Shown here: positions 22,401 through 34,293 of the stretch, piece after piece | How positions within the stretch are numbered: position 1 is the first letter of the stretch | Layout: every line of letters begins with the position of its first letter | Assembly: GCF_009727055.1 (NCBI RefSeq) | Contig: NC_052359.1 | Coordinates: 65,661,118-65,725,117, forward strand | DNA: 64,000 nucleotides | Reading direction: 5' to 3' | DNA from: Benincasa hispida | Lineage: Eukaryota; Streptophyta; Magnoliopsida; Cucurbitales; Cucurbitaceae | Program-made: the position numbers and the translations under genes | The notes under the pieces: generated by a model | What the model was told of the DNA's origin: nothing | What the model saw: the letters and a program-made list of their open reading frames with translations, nothing else | Databases searched by the model: none

Positions 22401-22843
22401 TATGATAATATTTCATCATCCGACTCGAGCACAAATCAAACGAACCAACTAGATTCAGATAAAAAATCGAATTTAGTTTCTCAAAATTAATCTTTATCAA
22501 AAATGGCTAAATAATAAAAATAATTTTCATGCAAGAAAACATAATATGTGAATATATCTTCAAAAGTTATAGTGAAAATGGTAATAACTAACATAAAGTT
22601 TCTGAAGAAAAAAAAACACTATAAGCATACAGTAGGGGCCATATACAAGTTTTTTTAATAAAAAAAAAATATTTTAATGAATATAGAGACTAAAAGTGAA
22701 TATTTAAAAGTACATTAACTAATTAAACAAACTTCAAATTATAAAGGTCAAAAAAGTATTTTAACCAACAATAAATAATGTTGATGTTAAATTTCATCTT
22801 CAAGTTTCGTTTGGTAACCATGAGACTGTTTTGAAGGTTGATT

Positions 22844-22976
22844 AATTATTATAGTATGTGAGTTATGATAGTCTATAGATTAAAATAGTATATGTTTCAG
22901 ATACAGGCTAAAATAGTCTGAGTTATAATAGTATGTATTTAAAATGCATACTATTTTAGTATGGACTATAATAATT
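22844..22976. mobile_element. Short MITE-like element with 12-bp perfect inverted ends
   Basis: AATTATTATAGT at 22844-22855 is matched by its reverse complement ACTATAATAATT at 22965-22976. An inner hairpin AATAGTATGTATTT / AAATGCATACTATT lies at 22927-22955. The 133-bp length and terminal inverted repeats suggest a MITE. Target duplications are not obvious. Confidence 0.45.
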
Positions 22977-23649
22977 TTTGTTGGGATGTAAATTAATTCT
23001 ACATTTAGGTTTTCTTCTACTATTTTTTTATTATACAAGTGATAATATCTTAAATATCATATTTTGTAAACCACATAAATTAGTCAAACTTATTTTTAAT
23101 CCAAACATAATTTAACTTATTAAAACATATATATATATATATATTTGTAATGAGGAGATAACAAATTTTAAGAGACTAAAAGTTACACAATTATTAAAAT
23201 TGACCATTAAACTTTTAGTCAGTTCCATAATTGTTAAATTTGAATTTTTTTTTCATTATTTTTTTTTGTTTTGGAAAAATGAATCCTTTTGTTTTTTATA
23301 TATATTATTTCCTACTCTCCTTCCCTTAGTTTTGAGGCAAATTTTAATAATTACAATTTAAATAAGTTTGGGGATTGATTTAATTTCATTGAGTTCGTTT
23401 TTTTAAAACCGAACTACAAAACACTACTAGAAAAATATTGTGAAAAATATTGGAGAAAATACATTTTTGATCCATATAATTTTTTTTTCTTATTTTCATT
23501 TGGTCTCTATGTTTCAAGATGTTCCACAAATTGGTAACAAAAATATTTTTATACAAAAGTTTGTTTGATTTGTAATACTCAAAGTGTTTTTGTTAATGTC
23601 AAATTATTATAAAATATGACTATGAACACTATGAACTACTTGTTAAAGG

Positions 23650-23945
23650 CGATTGCCGAAGTTGGCCATTGAAGGAGTCTTCAGAGGTAGTTATTGGCGA
23701 AATTGGGAGTTGGAGGTGGTCTTCGTTGAAGATGCCCATCGGAGTTGGTTGCATAGGTGGTCATCGTCAAAATTGGCTGCTAGAGAGATAGTTGCTGAAG
23801 GTGGTTTGTTGCTGAAATTGGATGTCGGATGTGGTCTTTATTAGAGTTGGCCACCAAAGTTGGTCCTTATAGGTGATCGTTGAAGTTAATCGTCGAAGGT
23901 GATCGTTGTAATTAGTCAATGGTGGCTGAAGTTATTGGAAACATT
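23650..23945. repeat. Degenerate GTTGAAGTTGG-type minisatellite
   Basis: About a dozen imperfect units of 18-27 bp around GGTGGTCGTTGAAGTTGGC. Examples are CGAAGTTGGCCATTG, GGAGTTGGTTGCATAGGTGG, AAAATTGGCTGC, GTTGGCCACCAAAGTTGGTC and GGTGATCGTTGAAGTTAATCG. The region is GC-richer than its surroundings. A 63-codon frame across part of it only reflects the repeat and does not resemble a protein I know. Confidence 0.6.
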
Positions 23946-24187
23946 GAAGAGAGAGAATTTGTTGTTTTAACCAGTATGTTGTAAATAGTTTTAAGGAGCA
24001 AAAATAACTCTTAATCCCCATTATTTTAATACTCGCTCCAAACATTGAGTGCGTTATTATAGTCCACCTAAATCACCTCAAGTTGAACCCCAATCATCCT
24101 TTATGTCTTTTGTTTTTTATTTTTGAAAATTAAACTTATAAATGCTATTAAAACCTATAAGTTTTTTTTTTTTATTTTGTTATCTAT

Positions 24188-24373
24188 AGGCCCATTTTGA
24201 TTGACTTAAAAAAAATATTTTTCGAAGAATTCATTTTTATTTAAATATTTTTTATAAAAACTGATTAAAATACACTTGAAAAACTATTTTAGGTGGTTGT
24301 CGAACACTCTAATTTATTTTAGAATGATTTATTTTTAAATTAAACACTTATAAATGTATTTCAAACACACCCT
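24188..24373 (+). mobile_element. Tourist-like MITE family T, copy 1
   Basis: Starts GGCCCATTTTGATTGACTT, has ATATTTTTCGAAGAATTCAT and GAAAAACTATTTTAGGTGGT inside, and ends AATGTATTTCAAACACACCC. The same layout recurs at 34117, 42943, 55954 and 59429. Confidence 0.65.
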
Positions 24374-24498
24374 ATTTTCTACCAATATTTTTGAAAACTA
24401 AGCCACATTTTGAAAAAAAAAAATTTTAAATTTGATTAAGAATTCAGGTGATTTTTTAAAAATATGAAAACCATTTGAAATTTAAAAGAAAATAAACC

Positions 24499-24504
<6 letters not shown>

Positions 24505-24551
<47 letters not shown>
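24505..24551. repeat. Homopolymer A, 47 bp
   Basis: An uninterrupted run of 47 A residues, the longest homopolymer in the window. It follows a TTTGAAAACTAAGCCACATTTTG-like repeat fragment (24390-24500). Confidence 0.95.
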
Positions 24552-24553
<2 letters not shown>

Positions 24554-24559
24554 AAATCG

Positions 24560-25860
24560 TTGTTAAACAAGTTGATGGAAGTTTTGATTTTCTTGGTAAG
24601 AATCAATTTTCCAATAGAGAATCCTTGGAGCTACCTTATCTTTCAATATCGATTAAAATTTTTTGGCCAAAACACCCCATTTTCCTTTTTCCTTTTGAAA
24701 AACGCCTATTTAGATTCAAATTATCCTTTAACTTTTTGCTAATATATATATATATTTTTTGAGGGAAAATAACTTGATCTACATTTCACAAAGCCTAAAA
24801 TTTACTAAAAACTACATACATCTATTCTATTATAGGCCAACATAAATCCTTTGTAAAATTTTCATTTCTTGTTTTGACTTTTTTACAATCCATTTTTTTT
24901 TTTTTTTTAAATTTCTCTTGAACAATTTTGGCAAGGAGTTGGAATTAAATTCTTTTGCAGCTAAAAGACTTTCTTTATTTATTAATTTCCCACGGGTTTT
25001 TTTTGTCATTTTCTTATGTATTGTCATTTTTTTTAATAGTTTGCTCCAATCCATCATGCAAATGATAGAGCTACATTGAATTTGAAACATCAATAATATA
25101 TCTTAGAAAATATAGCTATTAGTGGTCCCAAAAAGGCTAAGGGTTTCAACGGCCTCTACATTTTTTTTAATAAAAAAAAAAACTTAATTTATCTCAAAAT
25201 TAAAATTATATTAAAAAAGAATTATGCTTAAAAAAAAAAAAAGAATGATGCTAAAAAAAAAAATTAGCATAGTATTTGGGAATATAATTTATTTTGTGAA
25301 CATATATTATTCGTTGTTCTTTTTTTTTTTTTTTTTTCTGTTAACATTTCAAAACAAAATTACAAAATATAAATTATTTGTAAGAGAAAAGACTAACTAT
25401 GTAGGTCTCTATAATTTTTGTGTTATTCAATTTTCTTCCTAGTTGTAAGAGTTTCAATTTAGTGGTAGGAGTGGGTTGAATCTCACAAAACCAACCATCT
25501 TTAAACCACTTAAGAACTCACACATTTTTTTTTATTATTATTTTTTATTTTTGCCCTTGGTCCTAAATTTTAAGGCAACTGATTAAATAAAAACACTAAC
25601 TTATTGTCACTATATTAAAGAAAATATCTTACATATTCAATATGATAACCCAAAAAAAAAAATTAATATGTGAGTAGCGAAAATGAGCATATAGCTCACT
25701 AGATCAGGTTGATAGTTCGATCCCTCACTCTTACAATTTCTCAGTAGAAGAGATTTGAAATCACGAGGATCAATTGAAATATTTTTAAATTATAAAGACC
25801 AAATTGAAAATATCTCATCCCACATAGGCCAAAATGATATATAGGAAAAACGTAACCTTT
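24560..25860. other. AT-rich intergenic sequence
   Basis: No gene is supported. Poly-T and poly-A runs occur at about 24893-24908 and 25320-25337. Confidence 0.45.
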
Positions 25861-25949
25861 TGGACTTTAGATTTGAGTCTAATTTAAATTTGATTCCTAG
25901 ATTTAAAAAGGTTACCCTTTTACTTTGAGTTTTATGTTTAGTTTTAATC

Positions 25950-26290
25950 TCATTTGGTTTTTAAAATTTCAAAATGTTACATTTTTACCCTTAAGTTTTA
26001 AGTTTTATTTGTCAACTGATTAATAGGTTTATAATTTTACCCTTATTTTTCACTAAATACTCACTTTTAGTATTTGAGGTTAATTTTTATCAACTAATTA
26101 AAAATTATTAAATTAATTTTCATTAATTTTTTTACACAATTAAAATTAATTAAAAAGTTTCACATCATAACTATTTTAAAGTAATCAACTAAAAGTAAAC
26201 ACCAAATATCAAAAGTGAGCATTAGTAAAAAGTTGGGTTAATAGTGTAATATATTGAAATTTATAGATCAAATGGAAACTAAACTCGAAA
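25950..26290. mobile_element. Fold-back (long inverted repeat) element, copy 1
   Basis: The left arm contains TTTTTCACTAAATACTCACT followed by TTTAGTATTTGAGGTTAA. The right arm contains the near reverse complement, ending CAAAAGTGAGCATTAGTAAA. The arms extend outward through TTTCAAAATGTTACATTTTT on the left and AGTGTAATATATTGAAATTT on the right. Arms of roughly 130 bp surround a TTAATTAATTTTCATTAATT-rich centre. A related structure lies at 30390-30790. Confidence 0.55.
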
Positions 26291-26329
26291 TTCAATGGCT
26301 AGTTGCACAAATATGACACAAAATTAGCA

Positions 26330-27560
26330 TATCATTGATAGCAGTTATCAATGATAGCTATATAGGTAAATGACTAAAACACCCACACATAGTCTAGCAT
26401 TTCCCACTTATTCTTCCAGTTTTCTCGAATTGAAAGCTATCACTGATAGCAGCTATTAATGATAGCAACTGATAGCAACTATCAATGATAGTCACCGATG
26501 GCTATTGGCTATTGTTAGTTGTTATCATTGATAGCTGCTATCAATGATAGCTTTCAACTTGAGAAATATTAATACAACCTTAAAATAGTAACACTTGAAA
26601 TATCATCTTTCAATTTGCTATCAATTTTCAATGGTTGTCATTGATACACTTTGATCAATTATAATTAAACTTGAGACATTAACACCTAAGACTATCAGTA
26701 GATATCGATGATAAACTTTTATAAGTAGTTATGAATTTTTTAAAGAAAACTATCATCTTTCAAATAATATCATTTAAAGCTATAAGTGATAGAAGCTTAT
26801 CAATATAAGTGACTATCACCAATATCGTCAATATCATTCATTTTATTGATATATCTTAAGTCATATTATGGATATACGGATACCAGTAATAGCTATGGAT
26901 ATCATTGATAGCTTCAATCAGTGGCTATCACCGATAACTTTTAACAGTGGCTATCAATGATAGACTTTCATCAAATGGAATTGACTTTTACATCATTCAT
27001 ATCATCGATATATGAATATCACCTAAGTTCTATCATCGATTTCACTGATAACACTTGTATCATAGTCATCGATGATAGCTTCTATCATTGATAGTATGCT
27101 ATCAGAGATAACTTCTTTCATTCCTTTTTACTATAAAATAACATGTCATTGTTGATAACTTCTATCACCAATAACATGCTATTAGTGATAACTTCTAAGC
27201 ATTTCACTTACACTTTAGTTTGAGATTCAACTTTATTAAATAAATTCACTAAGTTAGCTATCAATGATAGAGTTCTATAAGTGGATATTAACTATAAAAA
27301 AAAATCATCAATGATAGAAAATATTAATGGCTATCACTTATAGACTTTCATTAGTGACTATCAATTTTGAAAGATTAACACTCAAAGCTATCAGTGACTA
27401 TTATTGAGAAACTTTTATCATAATTATCAATAATAGACCTTTATCACTAATAGACTTCTACTACTGATATCTACCTAAATTCGATATCGCTAATACATCT
27501 CTATCTAAGTTCTATCATTAATATCACTAATAATTGTTATTATTAATACACAAATTTGAC
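26330..27560. repeat. Large array of degenerate palindromic GCTATCAnTGATAGC units
   Basis: Dozens of near-palindromic words of the type GCTATCATTGATAGC, CTATCAATGATAGC, TATCACTGATAG, TATCATCGATG and TATCATTAATATCACTAATA fill about 1.2 kb. Unit spacing varies from about 12 to 40 bp, with AT-rich spacers. The densest part is 26430-26560, where GATAGCAACTATCAATGATAG and related forms follow one another directly. Units can pair with themselves or with neighbours. No open frame is present. Confidence 0.8.
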
Positions 27561-27954
27561 GGTACACAAATAACAAATATTTCAATTTGTACCCTTCATT
27601 TTGGGTCATCTATGCCATTTTTCAAGTTTATTTTTGATAGACACCATACTCCTAAAGTCCTATAAAAAGAAAAAAAAAATATTGGCATGTTTGATATAGT
27701 TCACATTTATCATGTTTTTTAGAAATAAACTTGTTTAATAACTATTCTTGTTTCTTATTTCAAACTTTTAAGAAATGTTTCTAAGAGTGCAAATTTGTGG
27801 AATAAAAAATGTAATTTCTTTTAAATCCGTTTTCATTTGCTATTTATATTTAATATTTTGTTATAATAATCAAATTTGATGATTAGTTTGTCGGTGTTAA
27901 GTCATTTATGAATTTGATATTTCAAGTCTTGGGTACGAAACTCATCCTCATAAT

Positions 27955-28240
27955 TCTTAAAAAAAAAAAAAAGAAAAAAGAAAAAACGGATAAAAAAAAA
28001 GGAAAGAAGAAGGAAAGAAAAAAAAATTTTAAAAAAAAAGAAAGGGAAGAAGCAAAAATCAAATAAAGAAAATAAAATAAAAAAAAAGGAAGAAGCAAAA
28101 ATTGAAGAATGAAAATAAAATAAATAATAAAAAAGAAAGGGAAGAAACAAAAAACCGAAGAAATGAAAGAACATAATTTAAAAAAAAAATGAAAGAAGCA
28201 AAAAAAAAAAATAATAATAATAATAAAACAAAAAAGTAGA
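27955..28240. repeat. Purine-rich tract (A/G on plus strand)
   Basis: Nearly 290 bp of almost pure A and G on the plus strand, built from AAAGAAG, GGAAGAAGCAAAAAT and AAAATAAAATAA repeats. GGAAGAAGCAAAAATTGAAGAATGAAAATAAAATAA-like units recur about three times. Reading frames on the minus strand are Phe/Leu-rich artefacts of the tract. Confidence 0.75.
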
Positions 28241-30380
28241 ATGTGCGCATCAAGCCAAGATAAGAAAGGGTAAAATTGAAAATTAAAAAAGATTTAAAGA
28301 TTAACTAATAAACACTTCTATATTTACAAATATTTTAGAGAAGTGATATATATATATATATATATTCTTATTTTATTATCTATTACAAATGTACGAAATA
28401 CATTGATAAAAATGTAACATTTTGAAATTTAAATATTAGAATGAAGCTATATTCAAAATCTATGACCTAAAAAGTATTTTTACGAAGAATGTATTTCTTT
28501 CATTGAATAATCATAACTAAAAAAAACTTACATTTTAAAATAAATCAATAGTAAAAAAGGATAATTTTCTGGGTCTAAATAAATTCGATCGAACTGCAAT
28601 AATAAATTGAATTAAACACCTTAATTAATGTCTGTTGCGACTTAATGAAGGAATGACAACTGCCACATATTCAATTATTCACGTTTAATTATAAATATGG
28701 AAAGAAAATGGACCCATTATCATTTTTGTTTATTATAAATACGTTTGAATCTAATTCTATTTCCATCCTTAAAGCATTTTTATATAACCTGTATTAGTTT
28801 CTACATATTCTATTTTTGTTTACATAAATTATTTTTGGCTATGTATTTAGACGTATGAAAAACATATATTAAACTAGAGAAAGTTATTTAACTCTACCAT
28901 TTAAGTATGAAGGAAGAAAATTAATGTCTCTTTGTGGGTAAAATTGAACCGAAACGAAATCCAAAATGGAGAGCTAATACAGTGAAGAGTCAGAGACAGG
29001 AGTAAGTTGATCCTAAATGGGTCAAGGTTGACCAAGTTTAAGGGAAGAGATTCTATGAGCCAAAATCTAAAAGATAGGATCAGTTAGGATCGAGGCCAAC
29101 CTTAGTCTCATGTTTCCAACCAGCCCGAGAACAATCTAGAGGGATCTGATTCTTTTCACTTATAGTAAAAAGAGGAAAAAAAAACTCGCGGATACCCTAA
29201 AATCTAAATCAACACCTTACATAAACTATATGACGGATAAGTTAATTCTTACTCTCAAATCCTAAATTAAAGTTTCAATACTTTTCACTTTCTCCGACTT
29301 AATTAAGCATCAAAGAGTATGTATGACAAAAACCACATGGATATGTAAGTTTTATTTTCTTTCTTCACATTCTTTTTATCTCTAAACAAATTTACTATTT
29401 TTGTTGTGCAAAGTTATTTTTATTATTTTTTTTCCCGAATGGCTTTTGACATCAATAATATCTAATCACTTAAACTGTGTATTTGGATTGACTTGTAATA
29501 ATAATGAATAAATAAGCAAATAATGATGGCATTTAATTGGGGGAAGAAAATGAAGAGAGATGGTATTCAAATATTTTCTATTATAAGTCAAATATTAGGG
29601 TCTAAAATTTTCTATTGCGTCCAAATCGCATGCATGCAAAGGGAAATCGTGGAAGAAAAAAATATCAACAATCTTAGCCAAATAAGTCAATACTAATTAA
29701 TTAATTAATTTCTCTATCGTGGCTGAAAATTCAGTAATTTGCTTTTTAATTTATTTTTATTTTATGAAAAAAATATATTTATGTTTGTATTTATTTGTGT
29801 TTCCTGTCTCCCTCATTATCATTCTCTTGTCCAGCTTTACTTAAGTCAAATAGTCTCTATATTGACCTTCCTCCACAGTTTAATGTGAGGATTCTGTTGA
29901 GTTAATTGCACATGGCAAAATAAAATAAAATAAAATAGGGTCTCTAAATTTGAAATATTCCAAAAATACAATGTTTAAATTTTTAATCCTATGGATTATA
30001 TTTTGATTTTAGAACTTCGTCATCAACAAGTTATTTTAATTTTTATTTATTAACTCAATGTGTTATAGTTTATAGAAAATAAATCTGATCGTGTATCAAT
30101 TTGTGTACGATTAATTAAATTTGAAATGCACAAAAAAACAAAACTCTATGTGGGTCATGCTAACAACGATGTAACATTTTCTCCAATAAAAAAATAAATA
30201 ATGATAATGATAATAAATCAATAAATAAAAAGACAAACGAAAAAAATAAGGAAAAAAAATGTGACATAACCCACATATGTTAGCAAATGTTTGATATTTC
30301 ATATTTGATAATAAAATTCGTCCAGCTAGATTTTGAGTCTATTTTTCATTTGCTCATTAAGTTTTAAAATGTTAAAACTT
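28241..30380. other. Intergenic sequence
   Basis: No gene is seen. A somewhat GC-richer island at 28965-29160 (GGTCAAGGTTGACCAAG, GATCGAGGCCAACCTTAGTC) looks inserted, but I found no ends. Confidence 0.4.
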
Positions 30381-30389
30381 TTAATTCAT

Positions 30390-30800
30390 AAATTTTGTAT
30401 TTGATTCCAATTAGTCCCTACGTTTTAGAATGTGTTAATTTTATCATTCAAAGTTTGATTTTTACTTTAATTTGATTAGTATGTTTCAAGATTTATACTT
30501 TTAATCTCAGTTTTTCACTAAATTTATGCTCTAGTAATTGTGACGCTAATGTCTATTAATATATAAAATAAATATGAAATAATTTTCAATGAGTGCTGAA
30601 TAAATAGTAAAACTTAATTAGTTACAATTCTTATAAATTTTTTTAATAGACATTAACACACTAAATATTGAAAGTGTGTATTTAGTGAAAATCAAGGTTA
30701 AAAATATAAATATTAAAATCTAAGGACTAAATTGAAACAAAGCTTAAACCTCAAGAGTAAAAGTGTACATTTTGAAAATGATTAAATTGAAATAAAACTA
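30390..30800. mobile_element. Fold-back element, copy 2
   Basis: The arms are TTTTTCACTAAATTTATGCTC (30510-30530) followed by GCTAATGTCTATTAATA, and, inverted, TTAATAGACATTAACACACT followed by GTGTGTATTTAGTGAAAATC (30650-30695). Outer parts also pair, for example TTAATCTCAG against TAAAATCTAAG. It resembles the element at 25950-26290 in arm sequence and layout. Confidence 0.55.
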
Positions 30801-30879
30801 AAAATAAGTGTAACATCTATTTTGAAATCTAAAAACCAATTGAAACTAGGAACCAAAAAAAGACGTTAAATGTGGCAAG

Positions 30880-31330
30880 AAGAGGAACCCAATTGTGACC
30901 CAACTAAATAAGAAGTTGTAAAAAAACTAAGTTATGTATGTAGGGTTAGATGCATAGGTAGTACCTATGTTAAGGATCTCATATTGAAAAAAATGAATAA
31001 ACTATTAGATTTTTGGCAAAATATTAGAAGTGTAGTTGTCCCATGTAAAAAAGAGTTAGGAAAGTCATGAGCTTATCCTACATTGAAAAGGTTTAAGAAA
31101 GTCATGGCCTGTAAACCTATAAAAGGAGTCTATGCCTATGATTTTTAGTCGTCCCAATTAGAAACACTTTAAGCTTGATTGTGCTAACTCTAGTTAGATT
31201 CCCTTTATGTATTCTTTAGTTTGAGAGTGGGAAAAAAGTGTGAGTAGTATAAAAGCTTTGAAATAGTACTTTTGTAATTGGGATCTAAAGAGAGAATTGT
31301 TTTGTGTGATTATAACAATTTGCCCAACTT
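30880..31330. other. Possible decayed LTR-like promoter region
   Basis: Contains CCTATAAAAGGAGTC at about 31116, a good TATA box, and a T-rich region reading TTGTGTGATTATAACAATTT. The layout resembles the end of an LTR, but no TG...CA boundaries or duplications were found. Confidence 0.25.
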
Positions 31331-32334
31331 AATTAGATAGAAAGACGAAATGATATATGAAGCAAGGGAAAATTAAAATCGTTACCCACCAAGAAGATAT
31401 GGCATAACTTTTTGATTAGGTAGAGAAAGGAAAAATTGAATATATGAGACAAAAAGAATACAAAAATGCAAATGTGTTTGGATAAAGGTTTGATTAAACG
31501 ACCCCAAAATTGATGAAACATTGATTTGGTTGCGGGCATAGACGGTCCCTAACTCTGTGTTTGTGACTTGTAAAAGTAGATATTATCTGACCCACAACCT
31601 CTGCCTTATGAAAAACATGTCAGCATATTATCTCTCATAATGTTTTTAAGGTTCTTTCCCCAACCCCCCTTCCTCTTGTGATTAGTGGAACAAAACATGA
31701 AAATGTTTTAAGGTTGCTTTCTCCATACTTCATCCTTGTGTGTAATTTCAAACTAATTTAATCTCTTACCATGGTTTTTTATATTTCTTATTTAAACATT
31801 TTAATGATTACTCAATTTTAAAAACAAAAATAAACTTTTGATTTTTTCTTCTAAAATTTGGTTTTTATTTTCAAAACATTCTTAAAATATAGACTGACAA
31901 AACATAGAAACTAATAGATAAAAGTGATTTTATAAATCTAAATAGTTACCCAATCAAGTTTTAAATTTCAATTTTGTAGTTAAAGTATTGAGCTCTGTGT
32001 TTGTTTTTTGTTTTTTTTTTTTTTAATTAAAGTCCTTGAAGTTAAAAAAAAAGAGTTAAAACTTAATTTGTTAAAAAAAAAAAAAATAACGAATAGAATA
32101 TTACGTTATTGTCTGGATTTCGTAAATGGGCAGGTTTCAACATTTTCCTTAACAAATTATTTATGGAATCATCTAATTAAGAATTTTAAATACATTGAGG
32201 GTAACTAAGTGAAATTTTTAAAAGATATGTTTTTAAAAAAAAAATTGAAAATTTTAAAAGATAGTATAGAACTAGGGAATATTTAATCAAATATTATTTT
32301 TAAAAAAAGAAGGAACGGTTGATATATCAAGCCT
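31331..32334. other. AT-rich intergenic sequence
   Basis: No gene is supported. 31800-31940 resembles, in inverted orientation, the TTTTGAAAACTAAACCAAATT repeat family of 61481-61761. Confidence 0.4.
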
Positions 32335-32500
32335 TAATTTGAAAGTTGTTTTCAAATATAGAAAAATAAACCAACTTATTTACAAATATAGATAGATAGT
32401 AACATCTTTTAGTGTCTATCAATATCTATTACTGATATTGATAGATATCTATCACTGATAATCAATAATATTTTGTTATATTTGAAAATATTTTCAGTAT
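32335..32500. mobile_element. MITE-like element with central TGATAGATATCTATCA palindrome
   Basis: Inverted ends GTTTTCAAATATAG (left) and TTATATTTGAAAATATTTTC (right) flank a core with TCTATCAATATCTATTACTG and the perfect 16-bp palindrome TGATAGATATCTATCA at about 32443. The core motif is the same as in the 26330-27560 array. Confidence 0.5.
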
Positions 32501-33404
32501 TATTATTTAAAATAATTAACCTTAATTTTAAGTATTTATTTGAGCAAGGTTGTAATATATTATGGGTTTAGGACTTAATTTCTACTTTTAATAGAAATGC
32601 TTTTAATTCTTACATTTTCTTAAAATTATTTTAAATGATAAATTTATGTGGATATACTACATTAAAAAATAATCTATTCACTATAAATTATATGGTTTTC
32701 TTTTGACAATATGTAGTGGAGCAATCGAATTTCTAATTTTAAAATTAAAAGTACAAACATTATATCAGTTGAACGATCCTCATTTTGACTCTTTATATAT
32801 ATTTATTAGTTTAATAGAATTAAAGGTTGAAAGTTAGTATTATTGATTATAGTTTAGTTCAAGATTATTATATTACTTTCTTTTCCTACTTCATATAAAA
32901 TCAATTAATACCTTGTTTAATAAAATTTTTATGTTAGATAAAAAAAAGTTTGCATAAAATCACTCTTCAGATTTAAGTGACCTAATTAATCGAAATTTTT
33001 AAATTTGGAAGTTAACAAACACAAAATTCAAATCTTATTATGTGCGTGCACTTTTAAAATTATCTATTTTTAAATTCTGAACTAAGTATCTATTTAAGTC
33101 CATAGATTTTAAGTTTATTTTGTTTTTTATCCAAAATCTTTCTAAATCTATTATTTTAATATATGAATTTTTAAACAATATTTTTGGGTTGCTGTCATTC
33201 TTTTGTCATTCATTAGTTATTTAAGAAATGGTTATATGCTATCAAATGTGTATTATTATTATATTTTATGGGTATGAGTAAAAAAAATTCGTAGGAATGA
33301 GTAAAAAGTCTACATTCTAATTTTAAAGCTTTTCTGCTTTTTAGGTAAATAAGATGATTTTTTTCCTTCCAAAGGAAGGTGAGTAGATTTTAGATGGACC
33401 AGAA

Positions 33405-33406
<2 letters not shown>

Positions 33407-33438
<32 letters not shown>
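33407..33438. repeat. Dinucleotide repeat (AT)16
   Basis: An uninterrupted AT microsatellite of 32 bp. Confidence 0.95.
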
Positions 33439-33439
<1 letters not shown>

Positions 33440-33440
<1 letters not shown>

Positions 33441-34116
33441 CAACTTTAAGAAAATTAAATGATTGTTTTTAGATCTTATGGCATGAAATTTGACCCTAAA
33501 ATCTAACAAAAAAGGGTTTTAAAGATTAAATTAATAGTATTGCAATGTTAAAAGAAAGGAAACATTTAAAACTAACGTATTATATTTAATAATGGTTTAA
33601 ACTAATCTAATGACTAATGGTCTTGACTCGAAAAAGAGAGATATATATGAATAGAAATAAGGGTAGATTAAAAGTAAGTAGGCACGTAAAATTGGGACAC
33701 GGTATACAAAAAATAATTAGGGATATTAAATCGTGTCACACAAATAGAGGTATATATATATCTCTATTAAATCCTACATTAATAATCATCTCTCAAAAAA
33801 GGTTGACCCTCATTTTCTGGATCTCTCAATTATGAGAATTAATTTTCTCTGTCTTTTGCTTTCCTCAAGTCAACTTTTACAACATTTTTTTTTAAAATAT
33901 AGTATTTTCATCCAAATAATCAAATTTGATATAGTTACCACTTACGAGTCTAATCTACTCTCTTTTCTTTTATATATATGCTACCGCACGAAGCCATAAC
34001 ATCAATAATTTAATGGCAAGATTTGATTTGATTTGATTAATATGATTTTATAAGTTTCAATGGAATTTTGCACCAAAAAAAAAAAAAAAAGTTTTAATGG
34101 AATATAACCCAATTCG
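33440..34116. other. AT-rich intergenic sequence
   Basis: No gene, RNA or element ends recognised. Confidence 0.4.
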
Positions 34117-34293
34117 TCAAAGTTTTTAAAATCATTTTAGAAAAAACTTGAGTGTTTAACAATAATTCAAAATAGTTTTTAGGACATTTTTAAAGTTTAT
34201 TTTATACCCTTTTTATCAAAAGAGATTACATAAAAATGATTTTTTGAAAATTTTGAAAAATACTTTTTTCTCTAATCAATCCAAACGAGCCCC
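34117..34293 (-). mobile_element. Tourist-like MITE family T, copy 2 (truncated)
   Basis: On the minus strand it starts GGGGCTCGTTTGGATTGATT and runs through AAAAAGTATTTTTCAAAATT. The far end is degenerate and lacks the usual AAACACACC terminus. Confidence 0.55.

Noticed and set aside
23653..23844. 63-codon frame over the GTTGAAGTTGG minisatellite
   Set aside because: Tracks the repeat; the stop pattern and amino-acid content do not suggest selection.
26330..27560. Palindromic repeats considered as a CRISPR-like array
   Set aside because: Spacing and units are irregular, there are no unique spacers or cas genes, and the DNA is plant nuclear.
27902..28253. Phe/Leu-rich minus-strand frames resembling membrane proteins
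   Set aside because: They are translations of the purine tract at 27955-28240 and have no start context or splice support.
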